Origin: CAZKUR01 sp964556005
GTDB taxonomy: Bacteria > Bacteroidota > Ignavibacteria > Ignavibacteriales > Ignavibacteriaceae
Direction: 5' to 3'
Assembly: GCA_964556005.1 (NCBI GenBank)
Contig: CAZKUR010000127.1
Span: 1-8,563 of the forward strand
DNA: 8,563 bases
In this document: piece by piece, positions 1 through 7,700 of the stretch
How the letters are laid out: each line of letters begins with the position of its first letter
How positions within the stretch are numbered: position 1 is the stretch's first letter
Program-made: the position numbers and the translations under genes
The notes under the pieces: model-generated
The model's input: the letters and a program-made list of their open reading frames with translations, nothing else
What the model was told of the DNA's origin: nothing
Database searches by the model: none

Positions 1-2
1 TT

Positions 3-2096
3 ATGCCTGTTTTAAGCAAATCAAAAAAACTAAAGAAAGAATTAAGGCTGATTGATATTTATGCAATAGCCACCGGTACAACACTAAGCGCAGGATTCTT
101 TTTACTTCCAGGTTTAGCAGCACAAGAAGCAGGCCCGGCATTGGTTGCTGCATACCTATTAGCCGCCGTACCTCTCATCCCGGCTATGTTCAGTATTGCA
201 GAGCTTGCTACGGCAATGCCGCGTGCAGGAGGTGTTTATTATTTTCTTGATAGAAGTCTCGGACCAATGTCCGGTACAATAGGCGGCGTTGGTACATGGC
301 TGGCCCTCATCCTTAAAGTCGCATTTGCTTTAATCGGGATGGGCGCATACATATCTCTATTTGTGGAAGGAGCTTCCATAACATTGATTGCAGTCATCAT
401 TGCAATCATACTCGGAGCGATGAATATTTTAAGCGTTAAGGGAAGCAGTAAACTTCAAATAGTGCTTGTTGCCGTCCTGTTAATTATACTGTTTGGATTT
501 GTCGGCGGAGGCATCCCAAATATAAATCCGGGGAATTTTAAAAATTTCTTTTCTTCAGGAGTTAGTAAAATTCTATCGACAACCGGCATGGTTTATATTA
601 GTTACGTGGGGCTTACGAAAGTAGCGAGTTTATCGGAAGAAGTAAAAGACCCTGAAAAGAATATCCCGCGTGGAATTTTTTTAGCACTCGGTACCGCTTT
701 TATAATTTACAGTTTGGGAACTGTAGTCATGGTCGGTTTAATACCGATGAATGAACTGAAAGGAGATTTAACACCGGTTGCTACCGGAGCTGGAAAAATA
801 TTTGGATATTGGGGAATTGTGTTGGTAACAATTGCAGCTTTATTTGCTTTTATTTCCGTAGCTAATGCCGGAACTATGAGCGCATCGAGGTATCCTTTTG
901 CAATGAGCAGGGATCGCATGTTTCCGCATTTGTTTCAAAGGTTAAATAAAAAAGGAATTCCTGTAGTAGCAATTTTATTGACTGTAACGATAACAATTTT
1001 AATTGTTGTTTTTTTTGATCCTGCTAAAATTGCGAAGCTTGCAAGTGCTTTCCAGTTGTTAATGTTCGCACTCGTGTGCCTTGCCGTCATCGTTATGAGG
1101 GAAAGCAGAATTCACTCATACGACCCGGGGTATAAATCACCGCTTTATCCGTGGATGCAAATATTGGGAATAATTGCACCTCTGATTTTAATTGGCGGAA
1201 TGGGTATGCTGACAATTTCTTTCTCAGTTGGATTAGTAATGGTAGGCGTAATGTGGTATCATTTTTATGCGCGGAACAAAGTGATACGTGCCGGAGCAAT
1301 TTACCATGTGTTTGAAAGATTGGGAAGAGCAAGGTACAACGGGCTTGATTCCGAGCTTAGGGAAATCTTAAAAGAAAAAGGATTAAGAGAAGCGGATCCG
1401 TTCGATGAAATAGTTGCACGAAGCTTTGTTATAAATGTTGAAAAAAAGGCCGAGTTTGAAGAAATGGTTGAAGCGGCATCGCAATGGATTTCGCAAGTTG
1501 CAGAAGAAAACAGCGAAACTATTTCAAAAATATTTTTAGACGGGACAAGGATGGGTGCAACACCTGTAATGCATAAAATTGCTTTACCTCATCTTAAATT
1601 GAAAGGAATTCAGCAGGCGGAAATGGTTCTCGTTAGAGCCAAAGAAGGAGTTCATATAAAATTTAAAAATCCACTCACTGATTTTAAGGATGATGAAGAT
1701 ATCGTCAATGCAATATTCTTCCTCGTCAGTCCGGAAGATGATCCTACCCAGCATTTAAGAATATTAGCTCAAATTGCCGGAAGAGTGGAGGAAGAAAATT
1801 TTATAACGGAATGGACCAATGCTGCAGATGATCAGGAAATTAAAGAGGTTCTATTAAGAGATGAAAGATTATTTTCGATTGTTTTGGATAAACATTCAAA
1901 TTCTTCAAGCTGGATAGGCTTATCAATTAAAGAAATTAAAATACCGCCAGGATGCTTGGTAGCTTTATTGAGAAGAAATAAAGATACGATTATCCCTGCA
2001 GGGAATACTGTTTTTGAGGACGGAGACCGGTTGACAATTATAGGAAACCCTGAAGGACTAAACGAGCTAAGGAAAAAATTCATTGAAAATAATTAA
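3..2096 (+). CDS. APC-superfamily permease with C-terminal EIIA-like and RCK_C (TrkA-C) domains
   Basis: Inner-membrane transporter, probably for amino acids, polyamines or related organic cations/anions; the substrate cannot be told from sequence. Residues about 15-425 are hydrophobic and fit about 12 membrane helices. The first helix carries a Gly-rich unwound segment (GTTLSAGFFLLPG, 25-37), and the cytoplasmic loop EEVKDPEKNIPRGI (212-225) is the classic APC signature. After the membrane part comes a soluble tail of about 270 residues. Residues about 465-615 resemble a PTS EIIA type-2 (fructose/mannitol) domain: IALPH ends in His530, the position of the phosphorylated histidine, and a second conserved-type His584 lies in TQHLRILAQIAGRV. 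Residues about 630-693 resemble RCK_C/TrkA-C, with the typical GLSIKEIKIPPGCLVALLRR and DGDRLTIIG strands. Such tails usually gate or tune transport; here that is inference. The ATG lies at base 3, so its ribosome binding site is outside the window and a more upstream start cannot be excluded. The next gene begins 9 nt after the stop. Confidence 0.9.
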   Translation: MPVLSKSKKLKKELRLIDIYAIATGTTLSAGFFLLPGLAAQEAGPALVAAYLLAAVPLIPAMFSIAELATAMPRAGGVYYFLDRSLGPMSGTIGGVGTWLALILKVAFALIGMGAYISLFVEGASITLIAVIIAIILGAMNILSVKGSSKLQIVLVAVLLIILFGFVGGGIPNINPGNFKNFFSSGVSKILSTTGMVYISYVGLTKVASLSEEVKDPEKNIPRGIFLALGTAFIIYSLGTVVMVGLIPMNELKGDLTPVATGAGKIFGYWGIVLVTIAALFAFISVANAGTMSASRYPFAMSRDRMFPHLFQRLNKKGIPVVAILLTVTITILIVVFFDPAKIAKLASAFQLLMFALVCLAVIVMRESRIHSYDPGYKSPLYPWMQILGIIAPLILIGGMGMLTISFSVGLVMVGVMWYHFYARNKVIRAGAIYHVFERLGRARYNGLDSELREILKEKGLREADPFDEIVARSFVINVEKKAEFEEMVEAASQWISQVAEENSETISKIFLDGTRMGATPVMHKIALPHLKLKGIQQAEMVLVRAKEGVHIKFKNPLTDFKDDEDIVNAIFFLVSPEDDPTQHLRILAQIAGRVEEENFITEWTNAADDQEIKEVLLRDERLFSIVLDKHSNSSSWIGLSIKEIKIPPGCLVALLRRNKDTIIPAGNTVFEDGDRLTIIGNPEGLNELRKKFIENN
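1395..1847 (+). other. PTS EIIA type-2-like domain within the permease tail
   Basis: Residues about 465-615 of the permease. The ALPH motif with His530 (codon 1590-1592) matches the phospho-acceptor context of EIIA-fructose/mannitol domains, and the DDPTQHLRILAQIA segment matches their second conserved block. No EIIB, EIIC, HPr or EI gene is in the window, so whether this histidine is ever phosphorylated is unknown. The boundaries are approximate. Confidence 0.75.
1890..2081 (+). other. RCK_C (TrkA-C) domain at the permease C-terminus
   Basis: Residues about 630-693. The segment shows the pattern of RCK_C domains: a G-x-S/T-I-K-E/D start, a Pro-Gly turn followed by a hydrophobic strand and RR, then IIPAGNTVFEDGDRLTIIG. 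In K+ channels and other transporters these domains bind small ligands such as nucleotides or ions and control opening. The ligand here is unknown. Confidence 0.75.
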
Positions 2097-2099
2097 AGA

Positions 2100-2116
2100 T
2101 TAGTTTTGAAAACTAA
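2100..2116. repeat. Perfect palindrome centred on the start codon of the second gene
   Basis: TTAGTTTT-G-AAAACTAA: two 8-base arms around one central base. The central G at 2108 is the last base of the apparent TTG start codon at 2106-2108. It could be a protein-binding site or, in mRNA, a weak hairpin (7 bp with a 3-nt loop) over the start. No clear ribosome binding site is visible in the 9-nt gap before it. Confidence 0.6.
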
Positions 2117-3683
2117 TGAACTAAATAGTAAATACTTTTCCCCAAATACCCGCAGCTATGAAATCTTAAGTAATTTTTATTATAAAAACTACGAACTCTT
2201 CGTCAACACTTCGTTAAATACTTTTAATGATTTTACAAACCAAATTTATTCGAATCTTGCGGATATCAATTTCTCAAAAGAGAATAATGAGCTCGAATTA
2301 AAAATTATTTCTTCAATTAAAATCCAGTGCTGGATTCAATTTGAAAAAATTCTGAATGAGAAAAAAATTGGGTGCCGTAGTGAGGTTAAAAATGATAAAG
2401 ATCTGTTCTGTAAGATAAATGCATTTAAGCTATCTCTGAAATCAAACGACAAAAAATTGTTAAACTATCTTATCGATGAAAAAGCGGAAAGTGAAATTGC
2501 CGGACTTTTAAATCTCAAACCGAAAAAATTGAATAAAAATATAAATGCCATTCATTTCAAATTATTTAATTACCTGCAGAAAACAGGGCGCGGATTATCT
2601 CCACTAAAAATGAATTACGTTGTAGAAAAATATAACAAGTGTTTAGCGGAAGTGAACGGCCACTTATCGATGGGTGCATTAGCAGCTTATATTAATTTAT
2701 ATAACTCACTTAGCGAAAAAGAAAAAAACTTTATCGAACATCATTTGTTTGAATGTAACGAATGTCAATCCATGATGAATGAAATTTTCGATGAAGATTT
2801 TAAAGTAGACGATGAATTCGAATCTGCCGAATTAAGAAGGCAATGGCCGCAGAATTTTGCAGTACAGGAATTTATTTGCGCCCAAAACGGTTTCGCAGTT
2901 ACCACTTCCAGTGAAAAGGACAATCTATATCTATTTATTAAAGCGCTCCCGGAAATTTACAGTAAAAGAAAATTAAGATTGATTTCAAATGATGGAACTA
3001 TTATTTCAAGAATCATATCGGTTGAAACATCTCAAAAATTTGAGATCGATAAAATATTCAGACAAAAATTGCCGGAGCCAATGAAAATCATTGTTCAGTT
3101 AATCAAAGCTGAAACTCAGAAAAAAGGTTCATTCCTAAAGGAAAAATTGAACCGGGATATTCGTGCCGCAGCCGCTTTTATAATAATAGCTGCATGTACT
3201 ATATTTTATTTTTCTTTATTCGGAAGATCCTTCAACAGAATTTATAAAATGCCATCGTTCGTAAAAGAAACATTTCATTTAAGAGATACTATTAATATAA
3301 AATCCCTGTTGATTCACACTCAATTAAATAAGGAAGAAGCCGAAGAAAAAAAGGAAATTCATAATAATGCACAGGCATTTTTCGAAAATGCCGAATTGGA
3401 AAATTTTATAAAGAGGGAGAATCAATCATCGCAGAAAACGATTCTAATCCAACCGTATGCAAACGAACCGGTGAGAAATTTTCCGATGAAGTTTATCTGG
3501 AGTGGTAAAGTTGGAAAAACATACACATTAGAAATTTTTAATAACAAGAATAAAAAAATTTATTCGACTTCAATTAATAAAACGGAACTAAATTTTAATT
3601 TGAAGTTGAAACCGGGATTGTATTACTGGAAGCTTGTATCAAAAAGTACAATAACTGCGATAAGCAAGTTTGCCGTGATGTAA
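2106..3683 (+). CDS. Sigma-factor-like / anti-sigma zinc-finger fusion membrane protein
   Basis: A putative membrane-bound transcription regulator of 525 residues; no characterised homologue is recognised. Residues about 27-88 resemble ECF sigma region 2 (FNDFTNQIYSNL, then IISSIKIQCWIQFEKIL). Residues about 108-160 resemble region 4, a helix-turn-helix with the usual EIAGLLNL core (130-137). Residues 183-222 form an anti-sigma-type (zf-HC2) zinc finger: His186, then H213-x3-C217-x2-C220 in EHHLFECNEC, preceded by a LAAYINLYNSLSEKEK helix. A beta-rich stretch (about 245-335) leads to one membrane helix (about 352-373). The Lys/Arg-rich side before it predicts a cytoplasmic N-terminus. Outside, a charged, possibly coiled-coil stretch (about 405-440) precedes a beta-rich, Ig-like tail ending at 525. 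The start is TTG at 2106, because the next in-frame Met is at residue 169 and an in-frame stop lies immediately upstream. The 9-nt gap suggests co-transcription and translational coupling with the permease. The zinc finger and membrane helix are firmer than the sigma-like part. Confidence 0.85.
   Translation: MKTNELNSKYFSPNTRSYEILSNFYYKNYELFVNTSLNTFNDFTNQIYSNLADINFSKENNELELKIISSIKIQCWIQFEKILNEKKIGCRSEVKNDKDLFCKINAFKLSLKSNDKKLLNYLIDEKAESEIAGLLNLKPKKLNKNINAIHFKLFNYLQKTGRGLSPLKMNYVVEKYNKCLAEVNGHLSMGALAAYINLYNSLSEKEKNFIEHHLFECNECQSMMNEIFDEDFKVDDEFESAELRRQWPQNFAVQEFICAQNGFAVTTSSEKDNLYLFIKALPEIYSKRKLRLISNDGTIISRIISVETSQKFEIDKIFRQKLPEPMKIIVQLIKAETQKKGSFLKEKLNRDIRAAAAFIIIAACTIFYFSLFGRSFNRIYKMPSFVKETFHLRDTINIKSLLIHTQLNKEEAEEKKEIHNNAQAFFENAELENFIKRENQSSQKTILIQPYANEPVRNFPMKFIWSGKVGKTYTLEIFNNKNKKIYSTSINKTELNFNLKLKPGLYYWKLVSKSTITAISKFAVM
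2184..2585 (+). other. Degenerate ECF sigma-like regions 2 and 4
   Basis: Residues about 27-160 of the membrane regulator. The order of helices matches an ECF sigma factor: a region-2-like block, a short linker, then a region-4-like helix-turn-helix containing SEIAGLLNL. Sequence similarity is by eye and weak, and the promoter-melting residues are not well conserved. It may act as a partner-binding or DNA-binding decoy rather than as an active sigma factor. Confidence 0.5.
2652..2771 (+). other. Anti-sigma zinc-finger (zf-HC2-like) domain
   Basis: Residues about 183-222. The ligands His186, His213, Cys217 and Cys220 have the H-x(n)-H-x3-C-x2-C spacing of the zinc-binding anti-sigma domain. 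In known cases this domain wraps around an ECF sigma factor and blocks it at the membrane. Confidence 0.75.
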
Positions 3684-3862
3684 TAGTTCACAAAGCAAAA
3701 GTATTTCTCATTGGACACTGCTTTACTTCTTGAATTAGAGAAATAGAACCTTTAACTCTTCTTTCTGAAATTTCAAAATCTTCAATTCAGCAAGTGTTCA
3801 AACACAATAAATAAACCACTTATCATCCTTATGATGGAACATTTTTTGAATATTTTTCCGTG

Positions 3863-3870
3863 AAGGGGAA
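3863..3870 (+). promoter_or_regulatory. Ribosome binding site for the HydF-like gene
   Basis: AAGGGGAA lies 5 nt before the ATG at 3876. It supports this ATG as the true start and indicates that the short gene is, or recently was, translated. Confidence 0.7.
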
Positions 3871-3875
3871 TTAAT

Positions 3876-4385
3876 ATGATAAGTACAATTCAAATAGCCC
3901 AAAAACATGTATTGTTTTTAGGCAGGAAAAACGTTGGGAAAGAAAAGCTTGCGTATGCATTAATTGGACAAGACCCCAACGTTGTGAGTTCTGTTTCGGA
4001 CGATTCCAATACTCCTCTGCCGAAATCCTCAAAGCTGTTCCCGTACAATCTTGAAATTCACATCGATGCTGTCGATATAGAGGATTTGTGCAATCAACAA
4101 CAGGATGGCTTCGACCAGGAGTTGAAAATTTTCAAAGATGTTGATTTTATAATTTTAGTTTTGGATGGACGCGAGTATTTATCTCTTAATGAGATAGAAC
4201 TTTTTTTGTGTCTGAAAAAACTGTTGATTCCTTATTTAGTTGCAGTCAATAAAATTGAATACGGAGTAAACCCGATTTTGCTTTCCGAACTTAAATCATT
4301 AAACGCAATGCATTTCGAAATTTCCTGCAAGGAAAATGTAGGTATAGACGGTTTAAAATTAAAAATGATCAGAATGATGCCTTAA
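3876..4385 (+). CDS. Degenerate stand-alone HydF-like G domain
   Basis: A 169-residue protein resembling the N-terminal GTPase domain of HydF, the scaffold protein for assembling the active-site cluster of [FeFe] hydrogenases. The match is specific: the P-loop region GRKNVGKEKLAYALIGQDP (16-34) mirrors the HydF GRRNVGKSSLINALTGQ block, and ILVLDGRE (93-100), VAVNKIEYG (122-130) and ISCKENVGIDGL (149-160) fall where G-domain elements are expected. Key residues are altered. The Ser/Thr after the P-loop Lys22 is Glu23, the switch-I Thr cluster has become SDDSNTP, DTAG is DAVD (64-67), and NKxD is NKIE. GTP binding is therefore doubtful. The usual HydF C-terminal half, with the dimerisation and Cys-rich iron-sulfur domains, is absent, and no fragment of it is seen downstream. 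A good ribosome binding site and an intact frame argue against a fresh pseudogene. It could be a non-catalytic partner of true HydF. No hydrogenase genes are in the window. Confidence 0.75.
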   Translation: MISTIQIAQKHVLFLGRKNVGKEKLAYALIGQDPNVVSSVSDDSNTPLPKSSKLFPYNLEIHIDAVDIEDLCNQQQDGFDQELKIFKDVDFIILVLDGREYLSLNEIELFLCLKKLLIPYLVAVNKIEYGVNPILLSELKSLNAMHFEISCKENVGIDGLKLKMIRMMP

Positions 4386-4656
4386 TACTTGCTTTACTTT
4401 ATCATTCATCAAAAACATCTTTACTTATTAAATAATAATTATATGTCGAATCCGCTCAAACCGCTTAAAAAAACTTTTACAATTTTTACTTTAACCCATA
4501 CTTCTTCCACACACAAAAAAAATTACAAAAATTGACCGGCTACATTTCATAAATCGACCACAATCCGGAAAGTCATTTGGGGAAATGCTGAAAGAGAAAG
4601 AGCTAAAGTTATAAATAATCATTTATTCACACTTGATAATTAATTTCCACTGTTAA

Positions 4657-4686
4657 ATGAGATATCTTTAAATTCAGTCATCTCAT
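4657..4686. repeat. Inverted repeat upstream of the protease promoter
   Basis: ATGAGAT (4657-4663) and its exact reverse complement ATCTCAT (4680-4686) are separated by 16 bases. No T run follows, so it does not look like an intrinsic terminator. It lies about 28 bases before the candidate -35 element and could be an operator or a chance repeat. Confidence 0.3.
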
Positions 4687-4713
4687 AAAATATTATTAAA
4701 ATATTTAAAACTC

Positions 4714-4746
4714 TTAACAAAGAATTTTATAAATTTAGAATATAAT
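4714..4746 (+). promoter_or_regulatory. Candidate promoter of the C25 peptidase gene
   Basis: TTAACA (4714-4719) and TAGAAT (4736-4741) are separated by 16 bases, with a TATAAT overlapping at 4741-4746. Transcription would start near 4748-4753, giving a leader of about 40-45 nt. The AT-rich background makes chance matches likely, and the TTTG-type Bacteroidota promoter pattern is not obvious here. Confidence 0.35.
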
Positions 4747-4780
4747 TAAAATTTTAATTTATCATATTAATTCTTCCACA

Positions 4781-4789
4781 GAAGAGGGG
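4781..4789 (+). promoter_or_regulatory. Ribosome binding site for the C25 peptidase
   Basis: GAAGAGGGG ends 3 nt before the ATG at 4793. Together with the signal peptide that begins right at this Met, it fixes the start. Confidence 0.65.
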
Positions 4790-4792
4790 TAC

Positions 4793-7700
4793 ATGAAAAA
4801 AGGGATACTAATTTTATTTTTCCTATCATTTTTTTCCTTTCCATTTACGGAAATGACTTCGGCTTCAAACCTTCCTGAAGGCGTTACAATTACTAAAAGC
4901 GGTTATGATTATGTTATAAATTTTAACCTTCCTCAATACAGATACAAAACTATTTCAGCCAAAGGCGATGAATATCTTAAAATAATGATTGACGACTACG
5001 GAACAACTTCCGAAGCAGGTTTGCCGGAATTGCCGCAGATTTCTTTTAATTTTGAGATACCGTCAAGCGGGCAAAGTCCGCAAGTGGAAATTTTAAATAC
5101 GGATAAATCTACCGAAACTGTACCGGTACAGATATTTCCGCTTCAAGCGCCCTGGCCTAAAAATCTTCCGTTAAGCGAAAGGCCTTTTACAAAGAATAAC
5201 GAATACTACAGCTCAAACGGAAATCCGTTGCCTTTTGTAAAAATTTCCGACTCTTTTATCATCAGCGGTACAAAGGGAATAATGGTTACAATTTTTCCGT
5301 TCTCTTATAATCCGCTTGAAAAAAAATTAACGGTAATTCGTGAAGGTAGTTTTAGAATTAAATTGAGCGGCAATATCAATTATTCAACCGGACATTCAAA
5401 GAAATACAATGATTATTTAAACACAATGTTCGTAAATTTCCAAAAAGGAATTGATGTTGGAACGTCTAATTATTTAATTATTACGGCTCCACAATTTGAA
5501 TCTGCACTACAGCCGTTTGTTGATCATAAAATTTCGTGCGGCTTTAATGTCGATATATTTACCACTGCAGAAACCGGAACTACCAATACCGATATAAAAG
5601 CGTTTATCCAAAATCGCTATGATGATATAAACACCAGGCCTGAATTTATCCTTCTAATTGGTGATGTAAATGATATTCCTATCTGGACAACTTCCGAACC
5701 GGATAATCCTATTACCGATTTATTGTATGCGACGCTGGACGGAACTGATTTGTATGCCGATGCAAGTATAGGAAGATTTTCCGTTACAAATACGACCCAG
5801 CTCAATAATGCTATCAATAAAACCATCTACATGGAAAATAATATTGCTGTCCTGGATAAACAAAATGTTTTTATGGCTTCCAACGATAATTATACGATTA
5901 GTGAAGGCACTCATAACTACGTTATCGATACATATTTTGATCCGGCCGGTTATACAAATTTAAAATTGTACAGCCATACTTATAATGCAACAACACAGCA
6001 ATTAATTGATGCTCTAAACAGCAACAAGCTTTTTGCAATTTATTCAGGCCACGGTTCAACAACTTCATGGGCAGACGGACCACCGCTCGATGAAAGCCAG
6101 GTTAATGCACTTACGAATACTGTTTATCCTTACGTTTATTCATTTGCTTGTCTTACCGGGGAATTTGATTACGGTGAGTGCTTCGGTGAAACCTGGTTAA
6201 GAACTGCGCATGGCGGCGCTTCGTATTACGGCTCATCTGTTACATCCTATTGGGATGAAGATGATATTCTTGAAAGAAGGATATTCAAAGCAATGTTTGA
6301 AGACGGGCTGACAAAAGTTACACCTATGTTCGACAAAGGGAAAGCATACCTTGCCGATTATTACGGCGGCTTTACTCCAACCGTTAAAAGATATTTTGAA
6401 ATGTATAATCTTATGGGCGACCCGTCGCTTGAAACTCTTAGACAAATTCCGCCTGATTCTACGGCACCGGAACCGGTAACTGATCTTGCAACAGTTGATC
6501 CTACATCCAATTCAGTTACATTGAACTGGACTGCACCTTACGATTCTACTTTTGGCGGAGTTACTACTTATGATGTAAGATATTCAACCCAGATGATCAA
6601 TAACGATAACGATTTTAATAATGCTCCGCAGATATTATGGACGGGGCAATCCGATTCCGCAGGAACTCCGAAATCATTTATAGTAGATAATTTGGATTTC
6701 AGCACTCCATATTATTTTGCAATTAAAGCTATGGATATGTGGGGAAATAAATCTGATATGTCAAACGTTCCAAATATGACGACCTATGGGCCTCCGCAAA
6801 TCGATGTTAATCCGGATTCGATTAACTTCTCTCTGGCTCAGGATACTGCTTATGCCGATACAGTAATTATATCAAATATTTCTTCGGGCAATTCCACATT
6901 GGATTATTCTATTGAATTGACAAATAATATTTTCCCGGATAAATCAATTACTTATAATCTTGCAAATGTGATTGAAAAATTAACCAATCCGAGAGTAAAG
7001 GTTAAGAATAATCCGGTTATTATTCACGGCACAAGCATAAAAGGTTCAGGCGGGCCGGATAATTTCGGATACAACTGGATCGACAGCAATGAGCCGGGCG
7101 GACCGGAATATATTTGGAATGATATTTCAACGACCGGAACTTTAATTTCCAACTGGGTTGCTGCCGGTTACGGCGATCCGAGAGATGACGGTTATGCCGG
7201 GCCTTTACCGATCGGTTTTAATTTTAAGTATTACGGAAATATTGAAACTCAGCTTTATGTATCGACTAACGGTTTCATTAGTTTCCAGCCGATAACAGAC
7301 AGCTGGTTCTCAAATGAAGCAATTCCGTCATCTGATGCACCGAATGAAATTATTTGTCCTTTCTGGGATGACCTCGACGGAAGAACCCAGGGAGATGCGT
7401 ATTACCAGCAGGATGGAAATAAATTCACCATTCAATTCAACAACTGGCAATTGTATTCAGGTACAGGTTCACTAACCTTCCAGATTGTAATTTATTCAAA
7501 CGGAAAAATATATTTCTATTACAACAATCTAATTGGAACATTAACCGCATGTACAGTTGGCATTGAAAACGTCGATGGAACAGATGGTTTGCAGGTTACT
7601 TATAATGCTGCATATTTACAAAACCAATTAGCAGTTCAGTTAATGGCTGAACCTGACTGGTTAAGCGCCGGTAATATGAGCGGGACAATCTATAACGGCA

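Larger units (their letters stand above)
4386..4792. other. AT-rich intergenic spacer with no convincing gene
   Basis: 407 bases between the HydF-like gene and the protease. No tRNA or structured RNA is recognised. Two short open frames are present. One, from ATG 4443 to TGA 4535, encodes 30 Lys/Thr-rich residues and has no ribosome binding site. The other is open from 4495 to the TAA at 4612-4614 and reads through INRPQSGKSFGEMLKEKELK, which looks protein-like but has no ATG. The 3' part holds an inverted repeat and the likely protease promoter. Confidence 0.6.

Noticed and set aside
707..2083. Minus-strand open frames opposite the permease (707-919, 1093-1332, 1832-2083)
   Set aside because: They lie wholly inside a well-supported gene on the other strand, have no recognisable protein motifs and no ribosome binding sites.
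3794..3805. GTGTT-CA-AACAC inverted repeat upstream of the HydF-like gene
   Set aside because: The arms are only 5 bases and no promoter can be placed around them, so chance is the simplest explanation.
3684..3875. Possible terminator or small RNA between the sigma/anti-sigma-like gene and the HydF-like gene
   Set aside because: No GC-rich stem with a T tract and no recognisable RNA fold were found.
4443..4535. 30-codon ATG open frame in the spacer
   Set aside because: No ribosome binding site, and a low-complexity Lys/Thr-rich product with no recognisable motif.
5617..6445. Minus-strand open frames opposite the peptidase (5617-5826, 5720-5914, 6233-6445)
   Set aside because: They overlap the conserved catalytic domain of the C25 peptidase and show no coding features of their own.
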